NCBI RefSeq assembly: GCF_013410355.1
Contig: NZ_JACCFI010000001.1
Coordinates: 1,984,001-2,048,000, forward strand
Direction: 5' to 3'
Origin: Agromyces hippuratus
Lineage (GTDB): Bacteria; Actinomycetota; Actinomycetes; Actinomycetales; Microbacteriaceae
DNA: 64,000 bases
The first letter of the stretch is position 1; the number at the start of each line of letters is the position of its first letter. The notes under the pieces were generated by a model. It was not told where the DNA came from, did not search any database, and saw nothing but the letters and a program-made list of their open reading frames with translations. This document shows, piece by piece, positions 8,186 to 15,192 of the stretch. Position numbers and translations under genes: made by a program.

Positions 8186-9397
8186 ATGCCCCTCGGACTC
8201 ATCGCCCTCGCCATCGGGGGCTTCGGCATCGGGCTCACCGAGTTCGTGATCATGGGCCTGCTCCCCGAGGTCGCCGCAGACTTCGGCGTCACCGAGGCCA
8301 CAGCCGGTTGGCTCATCTCCGGCTACGCGCTCGCGGTGGTCGTCGGCGCCCTCGGCCTGACCGCCGCCACGACGCGCCTCCCCCGCAAGCCGGTGCTCAC
8401 GGGCCTGCTCGTGCTCTTCATCGCCGGCAACGCCATCTCTGCGATGGCCCCGAGCTACGAGCTCATGATGACCGGCCGCATCATCGCGGCGCTCTGCCAC
8501 GGCGCCTTCTTCGGCATCGGCTCGGTCGTCGCCGCCGGCCTCGTCGCGCCCGAGAAGGCCGCCGGTGCCATCGCGATCATGTTCACCGGCCTCACCGCGG
8601 CCAACGTGCTCGGGGTGCCGTTCGGCACGTTCCTGGGCCAGGAGTTCGGCTGGCGCTCGACCTTCTGGGCGATCTCGGCGATCGGCGTGGTCGCGCTCGT
8701 CGGCATCGCGACCCTCGTGCCGAGCCTCCGAACGGACGGCCCGGCGCCGAGCCTTCGCCGCGAGCTCACCGCGTTCCGCTCCGGCCAGGTGTGGCTCTCG
8801 CTCGCCGTGACGGTGCTCGGCTTCGGCGGCATGTTCGGCGCCTTCACCTACATCGCCTACACGCTCACCGAGGTGAGCGGTTTCGCCTCGAGCGCCGTGC
8901 CGTGGCTGCTCGTGCTCTTCGGCGGCGGCCTCGTCGTCGGCAACTGGATCGGCGGACGCCTCGCCGACCGCTCGATCGACGGCACCCTGCTCGGCTTCAT
9001 CTCCGCACTGCTGGTCGTGCTCGCCCTCTTCGCCTGGCTCGCCCCGAACCCGGTCGCCACGATCCTGCTCCTGACGGCCATGGGCGGCTTCGGGTTCGGC
9101 ACGGTGCCCGCCCTGCAGAGCCGCGTGATGCGGTACGCCGACGGCGCCCCGACCCTCGCCTCCGGGGCGAACATCGCCGCCTTCAACCTCGGCAACGCGC
9201 TCGGGGCCTGGACCGGTGGCCTCACGATCGCGGCCGGCCTCGGCTACACCTCGCCGATCTGGGTCGGCGCGGTCATCACCGCCGCCGCCCTCGCCGTCAT
9301 GATCGTCGCCGCCGTCACCGCGCGACGACTCCCCCGAGCGGATGCCTCGGGCCTCACCCGCCTCGACACGTCCTCCACCGCGGCATCCGCCGTCTGA
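8186..9397 (+). CDS. MFS drug-efflux transporter (DHA1/AraJ-like)
   Basis: The 403-residue integral membrane protein has about 12 hydrophobic segments and the hallmarks of the DHA1 proton-antiporter group: LTEFVIMGLLPEVAADFGVT in segment 1, a loop with RLPRKPVL between segments 2 and 3, RIIAALCHGAFFGIGSVVAA in segment 4, and NVLGVPFGTFLGQEFGWRSTFW (motif C region). CAGGAGAA is the ribosome site. It is first in an operon with an aldo/keto reductase 35 nt downstream and a DJ-1-like protein. That context suggests export of a toxic small molecule or metabolite under control of the divergent MarR. Confidence 0.92.
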   Translation: MPLGLIALAIGGFGIGLTEFVIMGLLPEVAADFGVTEATAGWLISGYALAVVVGALGLTAATTRLPRKPVLTGLLVLFIAGNAISAMAPSYELMMTGRIIAALCHGAFFGIGSVVAAGLVAPEKAAGAIAIMFTGLTAANVLGVPFGTFLGQEFGWRSTFWAISAIGVVALVGIATLVPSLRTDGPAPSLRRELTAFRSGQVWLSLAVTVLGFGGMFGAFTYIAYTLTEVSGFASSAVPWLLVLFGGGLVVGNWIGGRLADRSIDGTLLGFISALLVVLALFAWLAPNPVATILLLTAMGGFGFGTVPALQSRVMRYADGAPTLASGANIAAFNLGNALGAWTGGLTIAAGLGYTSPIWVGAVITAAALAVMIVAAVTARRLPRADASGLTRLDTSSTAASAV

Positions 9398-9432
9398 CCC
9401 TCGACCACCCTCCACCATCTGAAAGCGAGACC

Positions 9433-10272
9433 ATGACCGACCTCACCACCGTGCCCGCCGTCACCCTCAACAACGGCGTACGCATGCCCCAGCTCGGCTT
9501 CGGCGTCTACCAGGTGCCCGACGACGAGACGACCGCCGCAGTCACGGCCGCCCTCGACGCCGGCTACCGCAGCATCGACACCGCCGCGATCTACGGCAAC
9601 GAGTCGGGCGTCGGCCGCGCCATCGCCGCTTCGAGCGTGCCCCGCGACGAGCTCTTCATCACGACCAAGGTCTGGAACGCCGACCAGGGCTACGACTCGA
9701 CGCTGCGCGCGTTCGACGACAGTCTCGCCAAGCTCGGGCTCGAGCGGCTCGACCTCTCGCTGATCCACTGGCCGACGCCGGATCGCGGGCTCTACCTCGA
9801 CACCTGGCGCGCCCTGGAACGGCTCCACTCCGAGGGGCGCGTGCGCGCGATCGGCGTCTCGAACTTCGAGCCCGAACACCTCGAACGACTCGTCGGCGCG
9901 ACGACGGTCGTTCCGGCGGTCAACCAGGTCGAACTGCATCCCGCACTGCAGAATCGCGCCACGATCGCGGCGAACGAGCGGCACGGCATCGTCACCGAGG
10001 CGTGGAGCCCGCTCGCGCAGGGCGCCGTGCTCGGCGAGGCATCCGTCATCGACATCGCAGCACGCCACGACGCGACGCCCGCGCAGGTCGTGCTGCGCTG
10101 GCACCTGCAGCAGGGCCGCGTCGTGATCCCGAAGTCGGTCACGCCGAGTCGCATCGCCGAGAACCTCGACGTGTTCGGCTTCGAGCTGACCGCCGACGAG
10201 TTGACCGCGATCGACGCGCTCGAGCGCGACGGCCGCACGGGCCCGCACCCCGCGGACTTCAACGTCGCCTGA
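9433..10272 (+). CDS. aldo/keto reductase (2,5-diketogluconate reductase-like)
   Basis: The 279-residue protein is of the short AKR5-type group. The catalytic tetrad is D49 and Y54 (RSIDTAAIYGNE), K79 (FITTKVWN) and H112 (SLIHWP). GVSNFEPEHLERL and the C-terminal phosphate-binding VIPKSVTPSRIAENLDVF are typical. Such enzymes reduce ketoaldehydes, including methylglyoxal, with NADPH. It is the second gene of the MFS operon. A DJ-1 family gene follows 40 nt later, and this pairing supports a carbonyl-detoxification role by context. The exact substrate is not shown by sequence. Confidence 0.92.
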   Translation: MTDLTTVPAVTLNNGVRMPQLGFGVYQVPDDETTAAVTAALDAGYRSIDTAAIYGNESGVGRAIAASSVPRDELFITTKVWNADQGYDSTLRAFDDSLAKLGLERLDLSLIHWPTPDRGLYLDTWRALERLHSEGRVRAIGVSNFEPEHLERLVGATTVVPAVNQVELHPALQNRATIAANERHGIVTEAWSPLAQGAVLGEASVIDIAARHDATPAQVVLRWHLQQGRVVIPKSVTPSRIAENLDVFGFELTADELTAIDALERDGRTGPHPADFNVA

Positions 10273-10312
10273 GCCGAGCCTCCCGGCATCAATCAACGAA
10301 AGGAAATCACGA

Positions 10313-11014
10313 ATGAGCAACATCCTCATGATCGTCACCGGCGCGAACTCGCTCACGATGAAGGACGGCTCGCAGCATCCGACCGGATTCTGGGCCGAAG
10401 AGCTCGTGACCGCGCACCGCGACCTCGTGGCAGCCGGACACTCCATCGTCATCGCGACGCCGGGTGGAGTCACCCCGACCGTCGACCGCGGAAGCCTCGA
10501 CCCGTCGCAGGCCGGCGGCGATGCGCAGGCCCGCGAACTCGCCGAGTACCTCGACTCGATCGCCGGCGACCTCTCGGCAGCCGTTCCCGTCGCCGACGTC
10601 GATGCCGGCGACTACGACGCGATCGTGCTGCCAGGCGGCCATGGGCCGATGGCCGACCTCGCCTTCGACGCGAACGTCGGCCGGTTGCTCATCGCGGCGG
10701 ACGCGGGCGGCGCGATCATCGCACCGTTCTGCCACGGCCCCGCCGCGCTGCTCTCGGCGAAGCTCGCCGACGGCACGAACGCGTTCGCCGGCCGCACCCT
10801 CACGGTCTTCACCGACGAGGAGGAGCGCACCGGCGGCACCGGCGAGAACACACCGTGGTGGGTCGAGTCGGCTCTTCGCGACGCCGGGGCCGTCATCGAC
10901 TCGGCCGCCTCGTGGAGCGATCACGTGGTCGTCGACGGCAATCTGGTCACCGGTCAGAACCCGCAGTCGAGCGCCTCGGTCGCGCGCCGGGTCATCAACG
11001 CCCTGGCGAGGTAG
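10313..11014 (+). CDS. DJ-1/PfpI (HchA-like) family protein
   Basis: The 233-residue protein is of the class I glutamine amidotransferase-like fold. The nucleophile elbow is readable as IIAPFCHGPAALL with C140 followed by H141. The conserved acidic residue is in GFWAEELVTAH near residue 29, and VLPGGHGPMADL at 106-117 forms the expected loop. Relatives are glutathione-independent glyoxalases III or protein deglycases that act on methylglyoxal, and general chaperone-like proteins. It ends the MFS-AKR operon and is followed by a perfect 12-bp terminator. GAAAGGAA serves as ribosome site. Function as a glyoxalase is inferred from family and operon. Confidence 0.9.
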   Translation: MSNILMIVTGANSLTMKDGSQHPTGFWAEELVTAHRDLVAAGHSIVIATPGGVTPTVDRGSLDPSQAGGDAQARELAEYLDSIAGDLSAAVPVADVDAGDYDAIVLPGGHGPMADLAFDANVGRLLIAADAGGAIIAPFCHGPAALLSAKLADGTNAFAGRTLTVFTDEEERTGGTGENTPWWVESALRDAGAVIDSAASWSDHVVVDGNLVTGQNPQSSASVARRVINALAR

Positions 11015-11042
11015 CAGCCACGAAGCTCGGGAGGAGGACACG

Positions 11043-11084
11043 CGATCGGGAGGAACGCTGCGCGAGCAGACGTCCTCCCGATCG
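11043..11084. terminator. bidirectional terminator hairpin
   Basis: CGATCGGGAGGA (11043-11054) pairs perfectly with TCCTCCCGATCG (11073-11084). It lies between the convergent DJ-1-like and zinc-ribbon genes. Extra GGGAGGA/TCCTCCC copies flank it near 11028 and 11089. Confidence 0.8.
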
Positions 11085-11110
11085 TGCGATCCTCCCGAAC
11101 GGCGGATCGA

Positions 11111-11455
11111 TCAGTCGAAGAGCTCGGAGAGCCAGCTCTCCTTCTTCTTCTTGCGGTAGTTGCCCTGGTCGCCCTGGCCGCGGTTGTCATAGCCACGGTT
11201 GTCGTACCCGCGGTTGTCGTAGGGCTGCTGCTGGTACGAGGGCTGGCCGTAGGCCGGCGGCTGCGGCTGCGCCGGAGGCGCGGGCGCGGCCGGAGCGCTC
11301 GCGGCGGGCGCGGCGAACTCGCGGGCGGCACGCTCGACGATCTTGTCGAGCTCGCCCCGGTCGAGCCACACACCTCGACAGGTGGGGCAGTAGTCGATCT
11401 CGATGCCGCTGCGCTCGCTCATCACGAGCACGGTTCCGTCACTGGGGCACTGCAT
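11111..11455 (-). CDS. TFIIB-type zinc-ribbon protein
   Basis: The 114-residue protein has an N-terminal zf-TFIIB-like domain: CPSDGTVLVMSERSGIEI, then CPTCRGVWLDRGELDKIVE. Only C3, C23 and C26 are present, because D6 stands where a fourth cysteine would be expected. I recall this Cys-to-Asp form from actinobacterial members, so it is probably not damage. An Ala/Pro/Gln-rich linker leads to three YDNRG repeats (about residues 79-93) and a basic RKKKKESWLSELFD tail. GAAGGAG is the ribosome site. The role is unknown, and the tail suggests interaction with nucleic acid or membrane. Confidence 0.85.
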   Translation of the reverse strand: MQCPSDGTVLVMSERSGIEIDYCPTCRGVWLDRGELDKIVERAAREFAAPAASAPAAPAPPAQPQPPAYGQPSYQQQPYDNRGYDNRGYDNRGQGDQGNYRKKKKESWLSELFD

Positions 11456-11512
11456 TGGGGGCTCCTTCTTCGGGGCCGACCGGGATCGATCGGAGTGGGT
11501 TCGACATCTCCG

Positions 11513-11518
11513 ACCCTA
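11513..11518 (-). promoter_or_regulatory. candidate -10 box (TAGGGT) of the zinc-ribbon gene
   Basis: TAGGGT on the minus strand lies 58 nt upstream of the start at 11455. The same hexamer precedes csp2 and the lipoprotein gene at 19828. Confidence 0.4.
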
Positions 11519-11652
11519 GGGAACGAAGCTTTGAAGACACCCGGATGCCGCGGCGGCCGTGACCGGGTCGACCGCGCCGGAAATGCACAGAGCGGATGCC
11601 GCGGCGCCTGCCTCACGAAGAGGCGGCTGCTGCGACATCCGCTCGTGGATCA

Positions 11653-11681
11653 GGTGCCGACGCGCTCAGCGCACCGGCACC
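11653..11681. terminator. weak hairpin after csp1
   Basis: GGTGCCG (11653-11659) pairs with CGGCACC (11675-11681), with an inner GCGC/GCGC step. It sits downstream of csp1 on the minus strand. Confidence 0.4.
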
Positions 11682-11703
11682 CGATCGAAAGGGATGCGAG
11701 AAC

Positions 11704-11910
11704 TTACGAAATGACCGTGATGTTCTCAGCCTGCAGGCCCTTGGGGCCGCGGGCGGTCTCGAATTCGACCTTCTGGTTCTCCTCGAGCGAGCGGTAGCCG
11801 CCCGATGCGATCGCGCTGAAGTGCGCGAAGACGTCGGCCGAGCCGTCGTCAGGAGCGATGAAGCCGAAGCCCTTGTCGGCGTTGAACCACTTGACGGTTC
11901 CGGTAGCCAT
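11704..11910 (-). CDS. cold-shock domain protein (first copy)
   Basis: The 68-residue protein is a single cold-shock domain with both RNA-binding motifs, KGFGFI (RNP1) and VFAHF (RNP2), and the FETARGPKGLQAENI ending. It is a single-stranded nucleic-acid-binding chaperone of the CspA type. ACAGAAGGA provides the ribosome site. A near-identical copy lies 436 nt upstream on the same strand. The two proteins are identical over most of the domain and differ mainly in the loop after AHFSAI and at the C-terminus. Its leader carries a 21-bp dyad and a 13-mer shared with the other copy, so post-transcriptional control is likely. Confidence 0.97.
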   Translation of the reverse strand: MATGTVKWFNADKGFGFIAPDDGSADVFAHFSAIASGGYRSLEENQKVEFETARGPKGLQAENITVIS

Positions 11911-11955
11911 ATTCTTTTCCTTCTGTAAAGCCGAGCCGCCGAAGCGGCTGCGACG

Positions 11956-11976
11956 TGCACGACCTCAGGTCGTGCA
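11956..11976. repeat. perfect 21-bp dyad in the csp1 leader
   Basis: TGCACGACCT-C-AGGTCGTGCA has perfect 10-bp arms around one base, 46-66 nt upstream of the csp1 ATG. A different dyad sits at almost the same distance from csp2. Confidence 0.75.
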
Positions 11977-12096
11977 GGGTTCCGACGGCGACGTCCGCCG
12001 CCGGAAGTTCGTGGTGCGAGCAAGTCGCACGGAGTCGGCAGCCTGGCATGCGGCCGTGGTGGCCAGCGTGCGAGACGCCGCGATGAGAGAGTTGCG

Positions 12097-12109
12097 GGAG
12101 GAATCAGTG
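12097..12109 (-). promoter_or_regulatory. shared 13-mer in the csp1 leader
   Basis: On the mRNA-sense strand this reads CACTGATTCCTCC and is identical to 12756-12768 upstream of csp2. It begins 199 nt before the csp1 ATG. A cold-box-like or anti-Shine-Dalgarno-like role is possible but only inferred. Confidence 0.5.
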
Positions 12110-12293
12110 CGGGGCTTCGTCGCCTGCATCGCACCGAGTGCTTCGGCGTGAAAGATGTTGCTTCGTCCCGACTGTCGTCGACTTCCCAGTCGTGTCATGT
12201 GGGGAGAGAACCCCACTGCAGATGACTCGACTCTAGTCGCTTCTCATGTGCAAGCGCTGGGAAACTCTCGAAACCCGCTTTCGCGGGTATGAC

Positions 12294-12327
12294 GAACGCC
12301 CCCGCAGCCTGCGCTGCGGGGGCGTTC
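12294..12327 (-). terminator. strong terminator after csp2
   Basis: GAACGCCCCCGCAG (12294-12307) pairs perfectly over 14 bp with 12314-12327 around a 6-nt loop, about 20 nt past the csp2 stop. It makes the two csp genes separate transcripts. Confidence 0.85.
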
Positions 12328-12346
12328 ACGTGGTGCTTGCCGAGGC

Positions 12347-12550
12347 CTAGAGGCCGCGGATGTTCTCGGCCTGCAGACCCTTCGGGCCCTGTGCGACCTC
12401 GAATTCGACCTTCTGGCCCTCTTCGAGCGAACGGTAGCCGTTGCCCGAGATGGCGCTGAAGTGCGCGAAGACGTCGGCCGAGCCGTCGTCGGGAGCGATG
12501 AAGCCGAAGCCCTTTTCGGCGTTGAACCACTTGACGGTTCCGGTTGCCAT
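12347..12550 (-). CDS. cold-shock domain protein (second copy)
   Basis: The 67-residue protein has the same cold-shock domain as its neighbour at 11704, with KGFGFI and VFAHF, and ends QAENIRGL. The start at 12550 is set by homology with the first copy and by the ACAGAAGGA ribosome site. A longer open frame upstream is only the leader. A TAGGGT -10 box at 12779-12774 would give an mRNA leader of about 217 nt, long as in known cold-shock genes. It ends at a 14-bp terminator. Tandem duplication followed by slight divergence is the simplest origin. Confidence 0.97.
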   Translation of the reverse strand: MATGTVKWFNAEKGFGFIAPDDGSADVFAHFSAISGNGYRSLEEGQKVEFEVAQGPKGLQAENIRGL

Positions 12551-12592
12551 ACTGCTGTCCTTCTGTCCTATGGGCTGCTGGTGCGGCCCGAT

Positions 12593-12611
12593 GCGATCGA
12601 CGGTCGATCGC
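12593..12611. repeat. perfect 19-bp dyad in the csp2 leader
   Basis: GCGATCGAC-G-GTCGATCGC has perfect 9-bp arms around one base, 43-61 nt upstream of the csp2 ATG. It is placed like the dyad of csp1 but is unrelated in sequence. Confidence 0.75.
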
Positions 12612-12755
12612 TGCCCCGCGCGGCGGGTTGCCGACGGAGCGGGGGCGAGGGGCGGGAGTGCGCTCAGGCATCCGCCGTCTCGTATCGGGTCATGCCACGC
12701 GGATCGGTCCGCCTCCGGGCAATCAGGTGGAGGCACGGGCAGGCGCCCGCTTGAT

Positions 12756-12768
12756 GGAGGAATCAGTG
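12756..12768 (-). promoter_or_regulatory. shared 13-mer at the predicted csp2 transcript start
   Basis: CACTGATTCCTCC on the mRNA-sense strand is identical to the copy in the csp1 leader. It begins about 6 nt after the TAGGGT box, so it would be the first bases of the csp2 transcript. Confidence 0.55.
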
Positions 12769-12773
12769 AACAT

Positions 12774-12779
12774 ACCCTA
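12774..12779 (-). promoter_or_regulatory. candidate -10 box (TAGGGT) of csp2
   Basis: TAGGGT on the minus strand fits TANNNT and predicts a start near 12767. The -35 region is not conserved. Confidence 0.5.
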
Positions 12780-12839
12780 TCGGGTGACGTTCAGCTTCAC
12801 ACGCTACGCGACCGAATCGTGACCTGGGAAGACCTTCGA

Positions 12840-12869
12840 CCGAATTCGTGGCGATCGACGCGAATTCGG
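12840..12869. repeat. 9-bp inverted repeat between csp2 and the VanZ-like gene
   Basis: CCGAATTCG (12840-12848) and CGAATTCGG (12861-12869) are perfect inverted copies separated by 12 bp. The position between two divergent genes fits an operator or a leader hairpin of the VanZ-like gene. Confidence 0.5.
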
Positions 12870-12913
12870 CAGGGTGCCAGCGCACTTGCAGCGAATGGGT
12901 GGAGAATCGGGGC

Positions 12914-13462
12914 ATGAACCGCCGCCCCCTCGGTCTCGTCGCTGCTGCGTACGCAGCCGTCGTACTGTGGGCGACCATCGGTCCGGCCCCGTGGCGCACG
13001 GCGGGCAACCAGGTCGACGGCGGCATCCTGAATCCCGAGGCGTGGACGGCTCCCGTCACCTGGACGACCGGGTACATCGCCGAGATCGCCTTCAACGTGG
13101 CGATCTTCGTGCCCGTCGGCGTGCTGGCCGCGCTGCTGACCCCGCGTCGCCGGTGGCCCCTCGCCATGCTCGCGGGGTTCGGCTTCACCGTCTTCATCGA
13201 ACTCGTGCAGGTGCCCGAACCCACTCGCATCTCCGATCCGCGCGACCTCGTGATGAACACGACGGGCGCCGTGCTCGGCGTGCTGATCGTCGTCTTCGCC
13301 CGGGGCGTGCGACAGGCTGGTCTCGTCGCGGCGGCGCTGGTCGAGCAGGTCGCCGTCTCGCCGGCGGATGCCTCGGTGCACGCCGCCCCCGTCGACGTGA
13401 CCGTCGCGGACTCCGAGCCGGTCGGCGCCCTCGCGGCAGCGCACGTCGACCGGGCCGCGTAG
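12914..13462 (+). CDS. VanZ-like membrane protein
   Basis: The 182-residue protein has four hydrophobic segments and the VanZ-family pattern IELVQ...R.SDPRDLVMNTTGAVLGVLI around residues 97-130. An N-terminal segment reads LGLVAAAYAAVVLWATIGP. VanZ-like proteins are small membrane proteins, and one member gives low-level teicoplanin resistance by an unknown mechanism. Most relatives have no known role. A 50-residue Ala/Val-rich hydrophilic tail follows the last membrane segment. The start at 12914 is preferred for the short N-terminus and the GGAG upstream. It is followed by the TauE/SafE gene on the same strand. Confidence 0.8.
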   Translation: MNRRPLGLVAAAYAAVVLWATIGPAPWRTAGNQVDGGILNPEAWTAPVTWTTGYIAEIAFNVAIFVPVGVLAALLTPRRRWPLAMLAGFGFTVFIELVQVPEPTRISDPRDLVMNTTGAVLGVLIVVFARGVRQAGLVAAALVEQVAVSPADASVHAAPVDVTVADSEPVGALAAAHVDRAA

Positions 13463-13499
13463 CCGCACGACATGCCCCGCTCTCGACCCGGTGCGCCAG

Positions 13500-13505
13500 T
13501 ACAGT
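13500..13505 (+). promoter_or_regulatory. -10 box (TACAGT) of a leaderless transcript
   Basis: TACAGT ends 6 nt before the GTG at 13512. This spacing puts the transcription start on the start codon. Confidence 0.5.
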
Positions 13506-13511
13506 AGGCGG

Positions 13512-14339
13512 GTGACTTCAGCCGACTCCTCCTCCGCCGAGACCGCTCGACGTGCCGGATGGGCGCGCCTCGCCGTCATCGGCGCGGTCGGCGGACTGCT
13601 CTCGGGCGCGTTCGGCGTCGGCGGCGGCATCCTCATGGTGCCGTTGTTCGTGACCTTCGCCGGCATGGATCAGCGCCGCGCCTCAGCCACCTCGCTCGCG
13701 GCGATCGTGCCGACGGCGATCGTCGGCTCCATCACCTACTTCCTGAACGGCGAGGTCGACGTCATCCTCGCCCTGTTCGTGGCCGCAGGCGGCATCATCG
13801 GCTCGTGGATCGGCGCACGGCTGCTGCGCCGACTTCCCCTCGGCTGGCTGCGCTGGATGTTCATCGCACTCCTCGTCGCCGTCGCCGTGCGCATGCTGCT
13901 CTTCGTGCCCGAGCGCGTCGCGGCGAACCTCGAGCTCGACGCGCTGACGATCATCGGCATGGTGACGCTCGGACTCGTGGTCGGCGTGGCATCCGGCCTC
14001 TTCGGCATCGGCGGGGGCCTCGTCATGGTGCCCGCGTTCATGCTCTTCTTCGGCATGGGCGACCTCGCCGCCAAGGGCACCTCGCTCGCCGTGATGATCC
14101 CCACTGCGATCAGCGGCACCGTCACCAACGCCCGCGGCGGCGTGGTCGATCTGCGGGCGGGCATCATCGCCGGCATCGCGGCGACCGCGGCGTCGTTCGG
14201 CGGGGTCGCCCTCGCGCACCTGATGTCGCCCGAGGTGTCGACATGGCTGTTCGCGACCCTCGTCGTGATCGCCGCGGTGCAGCTCTCGGTGCGCGCCGTT
14301 CGACTGCAGAAGAAGGAGAGGAGCGAACGTGTCGCTTGA
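13512..14339 (+). CDS. TauE/SafE-type anion exporter
   Basis: The 275-residue membrane protein has two copies of the family motif: GGLLSGAFGVGGGILMVPLFV near the N-terminus and GVASGLFGIGGGLVMVPAFM in the second half. Each is followed by a polar SATSLAAI/KGTSLAVM segment, and about eight hydrophobic segments are seen. The family moves small anions such as sulfite, sulfoacetate or other organic anions. GTG at 13512 is chosen because a TACAGT box lies 6 nt upstream, although another in-frame GTG exists at 13491. Its stop lies 11 nt inside the following TM2 gene, and the strong AGAAGGAGAGGAG site of that gene is within this coding region, so the two are translationally linked. Confidence 0.9.
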   Translation: MTSADSSSAETARRAGWARLAVIGAVGGLLSGAFGVGGGILMVPLFVTFAGMDQRRASATSLAAIVPTAIVGSITYFLNGEVDVILALFVAAGGIIGSWIGARLLRRLPLGWLRWMFIALLVAVAVRMLLFVPERVAANLELDALTIIGMVTLGLVVGVASGLFGIGGGLVMVPAFMLFFGMGDLAAKGTSLAVMIPTAISGTVTNARGGVVDLRAGIIAGIAATAASFGGVALAHLMSPEVSTWLFATLVVIAAVQLSVRAVRLQKKERSERVA

Positions 14340-15186
14340 AGCCGGCTGGTACGACGACGAATCGGATGCCGCGCTGCTGCGCTACTGGGACGGCACCGCC
14401 TGGACTCCGCACACGGCCGCGCGGCCCGCCGATGCGGCGCCCAACCCGCTGCCCGCAGCTGCGGCCGCGACGCCCGCGCCGGCTGCGCCGCCCGCGCCGA
14501 CCGTCCCTCCGACGGCGGCGACGCCGGCCCCGGCGGGCCCTCCGATCCCCGCGTTCGGCGGTGCCCCCGCAGCCCCCGCGTTCGACGACCTCGACGAGTC
14601 GACCACGGCGCGGCCCGCACGTGCGGCCGCTCCCCTGCCGTCGGCCGTCGGAGCCGCGATGACTCAGCCGGCTCCCCCGGCACCTCCCGCATCCCCGGCG
14701 CCTCCGCTCGCCGCGCCGGCGCCCTTCCCGGCTCCGCCCGCCGCTTCGGAGTTCCCGTCGTACACACTGCCCGCCCCTCCGGGCTACTCGCTCGAGGAGC
14801 AGACGACGGCGCCGCTGCCGCCCGCATACGGCACAGCCGTGCCCGTCGCCCCGCAGTTCTCCTACGAGCCCTACCGCACCACCGGGCGCACCTTCATCGC
14901 GACGTGGTTGTTCGCGATGCTGCTCGGGTTCTGGGGCGCCGACCGCTTCTACCTCGGCAAGTTCGGCACGGCGATCGCGAAGCTCCTGACGCTCGGCGGG
15001 TTCGGCGTCTGGGTGCTCGTCGACCTCGTGCTCGTGCTCACCGGTTCGCAGCGCGACCGCGACGGGCGCGCGCTCGACGGATACGACGAGCACAAGCGCA
15101 TCGCGTGGATCGTGACGGGCGGGCTCGTCGGGCTCTGGGTGCTCACGGGCATCGCGTCGGTCGTCGCCAACCTGCTCGCGCGCTGA
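14329..15186 (+). CDS. DUF2510 and TM2 domain membrane protein
   Basis: The 285-residue protein has three parts. Residues 1-30 form a DUF2510 motif (GWYDDESDAALLRYWDGTAWTPH). Residues 30-180 are a proline/alanine-rich disordered linker. The C-terminus from about residue 184 is a TM2 domain: FIATWLFAMLLGFWGADRFYLG, then a second membrane segment with the turn GFGVWVLVDLVLVLTG, and a third hydrophobic helix at the end. DUF2510 and TM2 are common in actinobacterial membrane proteins of unknown role. The start is GTG at 14329 with a strong purine-rich ribosome site, overlapping the end of the TauE/SafE gene. It converges on the sigma-factor gene with only 6 nt between the stops. Confidence 0.88.
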   Translation: MSLEAGWYDDESDAALLRYWDGTAWTPHTAARPADAAPNPLPAAAAATPAPAAPPAPTVPPTAATPAPAGPPIPAFGGAPAAPAFDDLDESTTARPARAAAPLPSAVGAAMTQPAPPAPPASPAPPLAAPAPFPAPPAASEFPSYTLPAPPGYSLEEQTTAPLPPAYGTAVPVAPQFSYEPYRTTGRTFIATWLFAMLLGFWGADRFYLGKFGTAIAKLLTLGGFGVWVLVDLVLVLTGSQRDRDGRALDGYDEHKRIAWIVTGGLVGLWVLTGIASVVANLLAR

Positions 15187-15192
15187 CGGGCC

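Larger units (their letters stand above)
11911..12293 (-). other. csp1 leader and spacer between the two csp genes
   Basis: No protein gene is seen in this gap. From the csp1 start upstream it holds the ribosome site ACAGAAGGA, a perfect dyad (11956-11976), the shared 13-mer (12097-12109), a small hairpin GTGGGG-N6-CCCCAC (12199-12216), a TAGAGT box on the minus strand (12230-12235) that could be a distal -10, and a 6-bp hairpin (12273-12288). The promoter of csp1 is not certain. Confidence 0.6.
12551..12773 (-). other. long 5' leader of csp2
   Basis: This stretch carries no protein gene. In transcript order it has the 13-mer at its 5' end, about 140 nt without recognisable features, the dyad at 12611-12593 and the ribosome site. 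Together with 12780-12913 it forms the 363-nt gap between csp2 and the VanZ-like gene. Confidence 0.6.
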
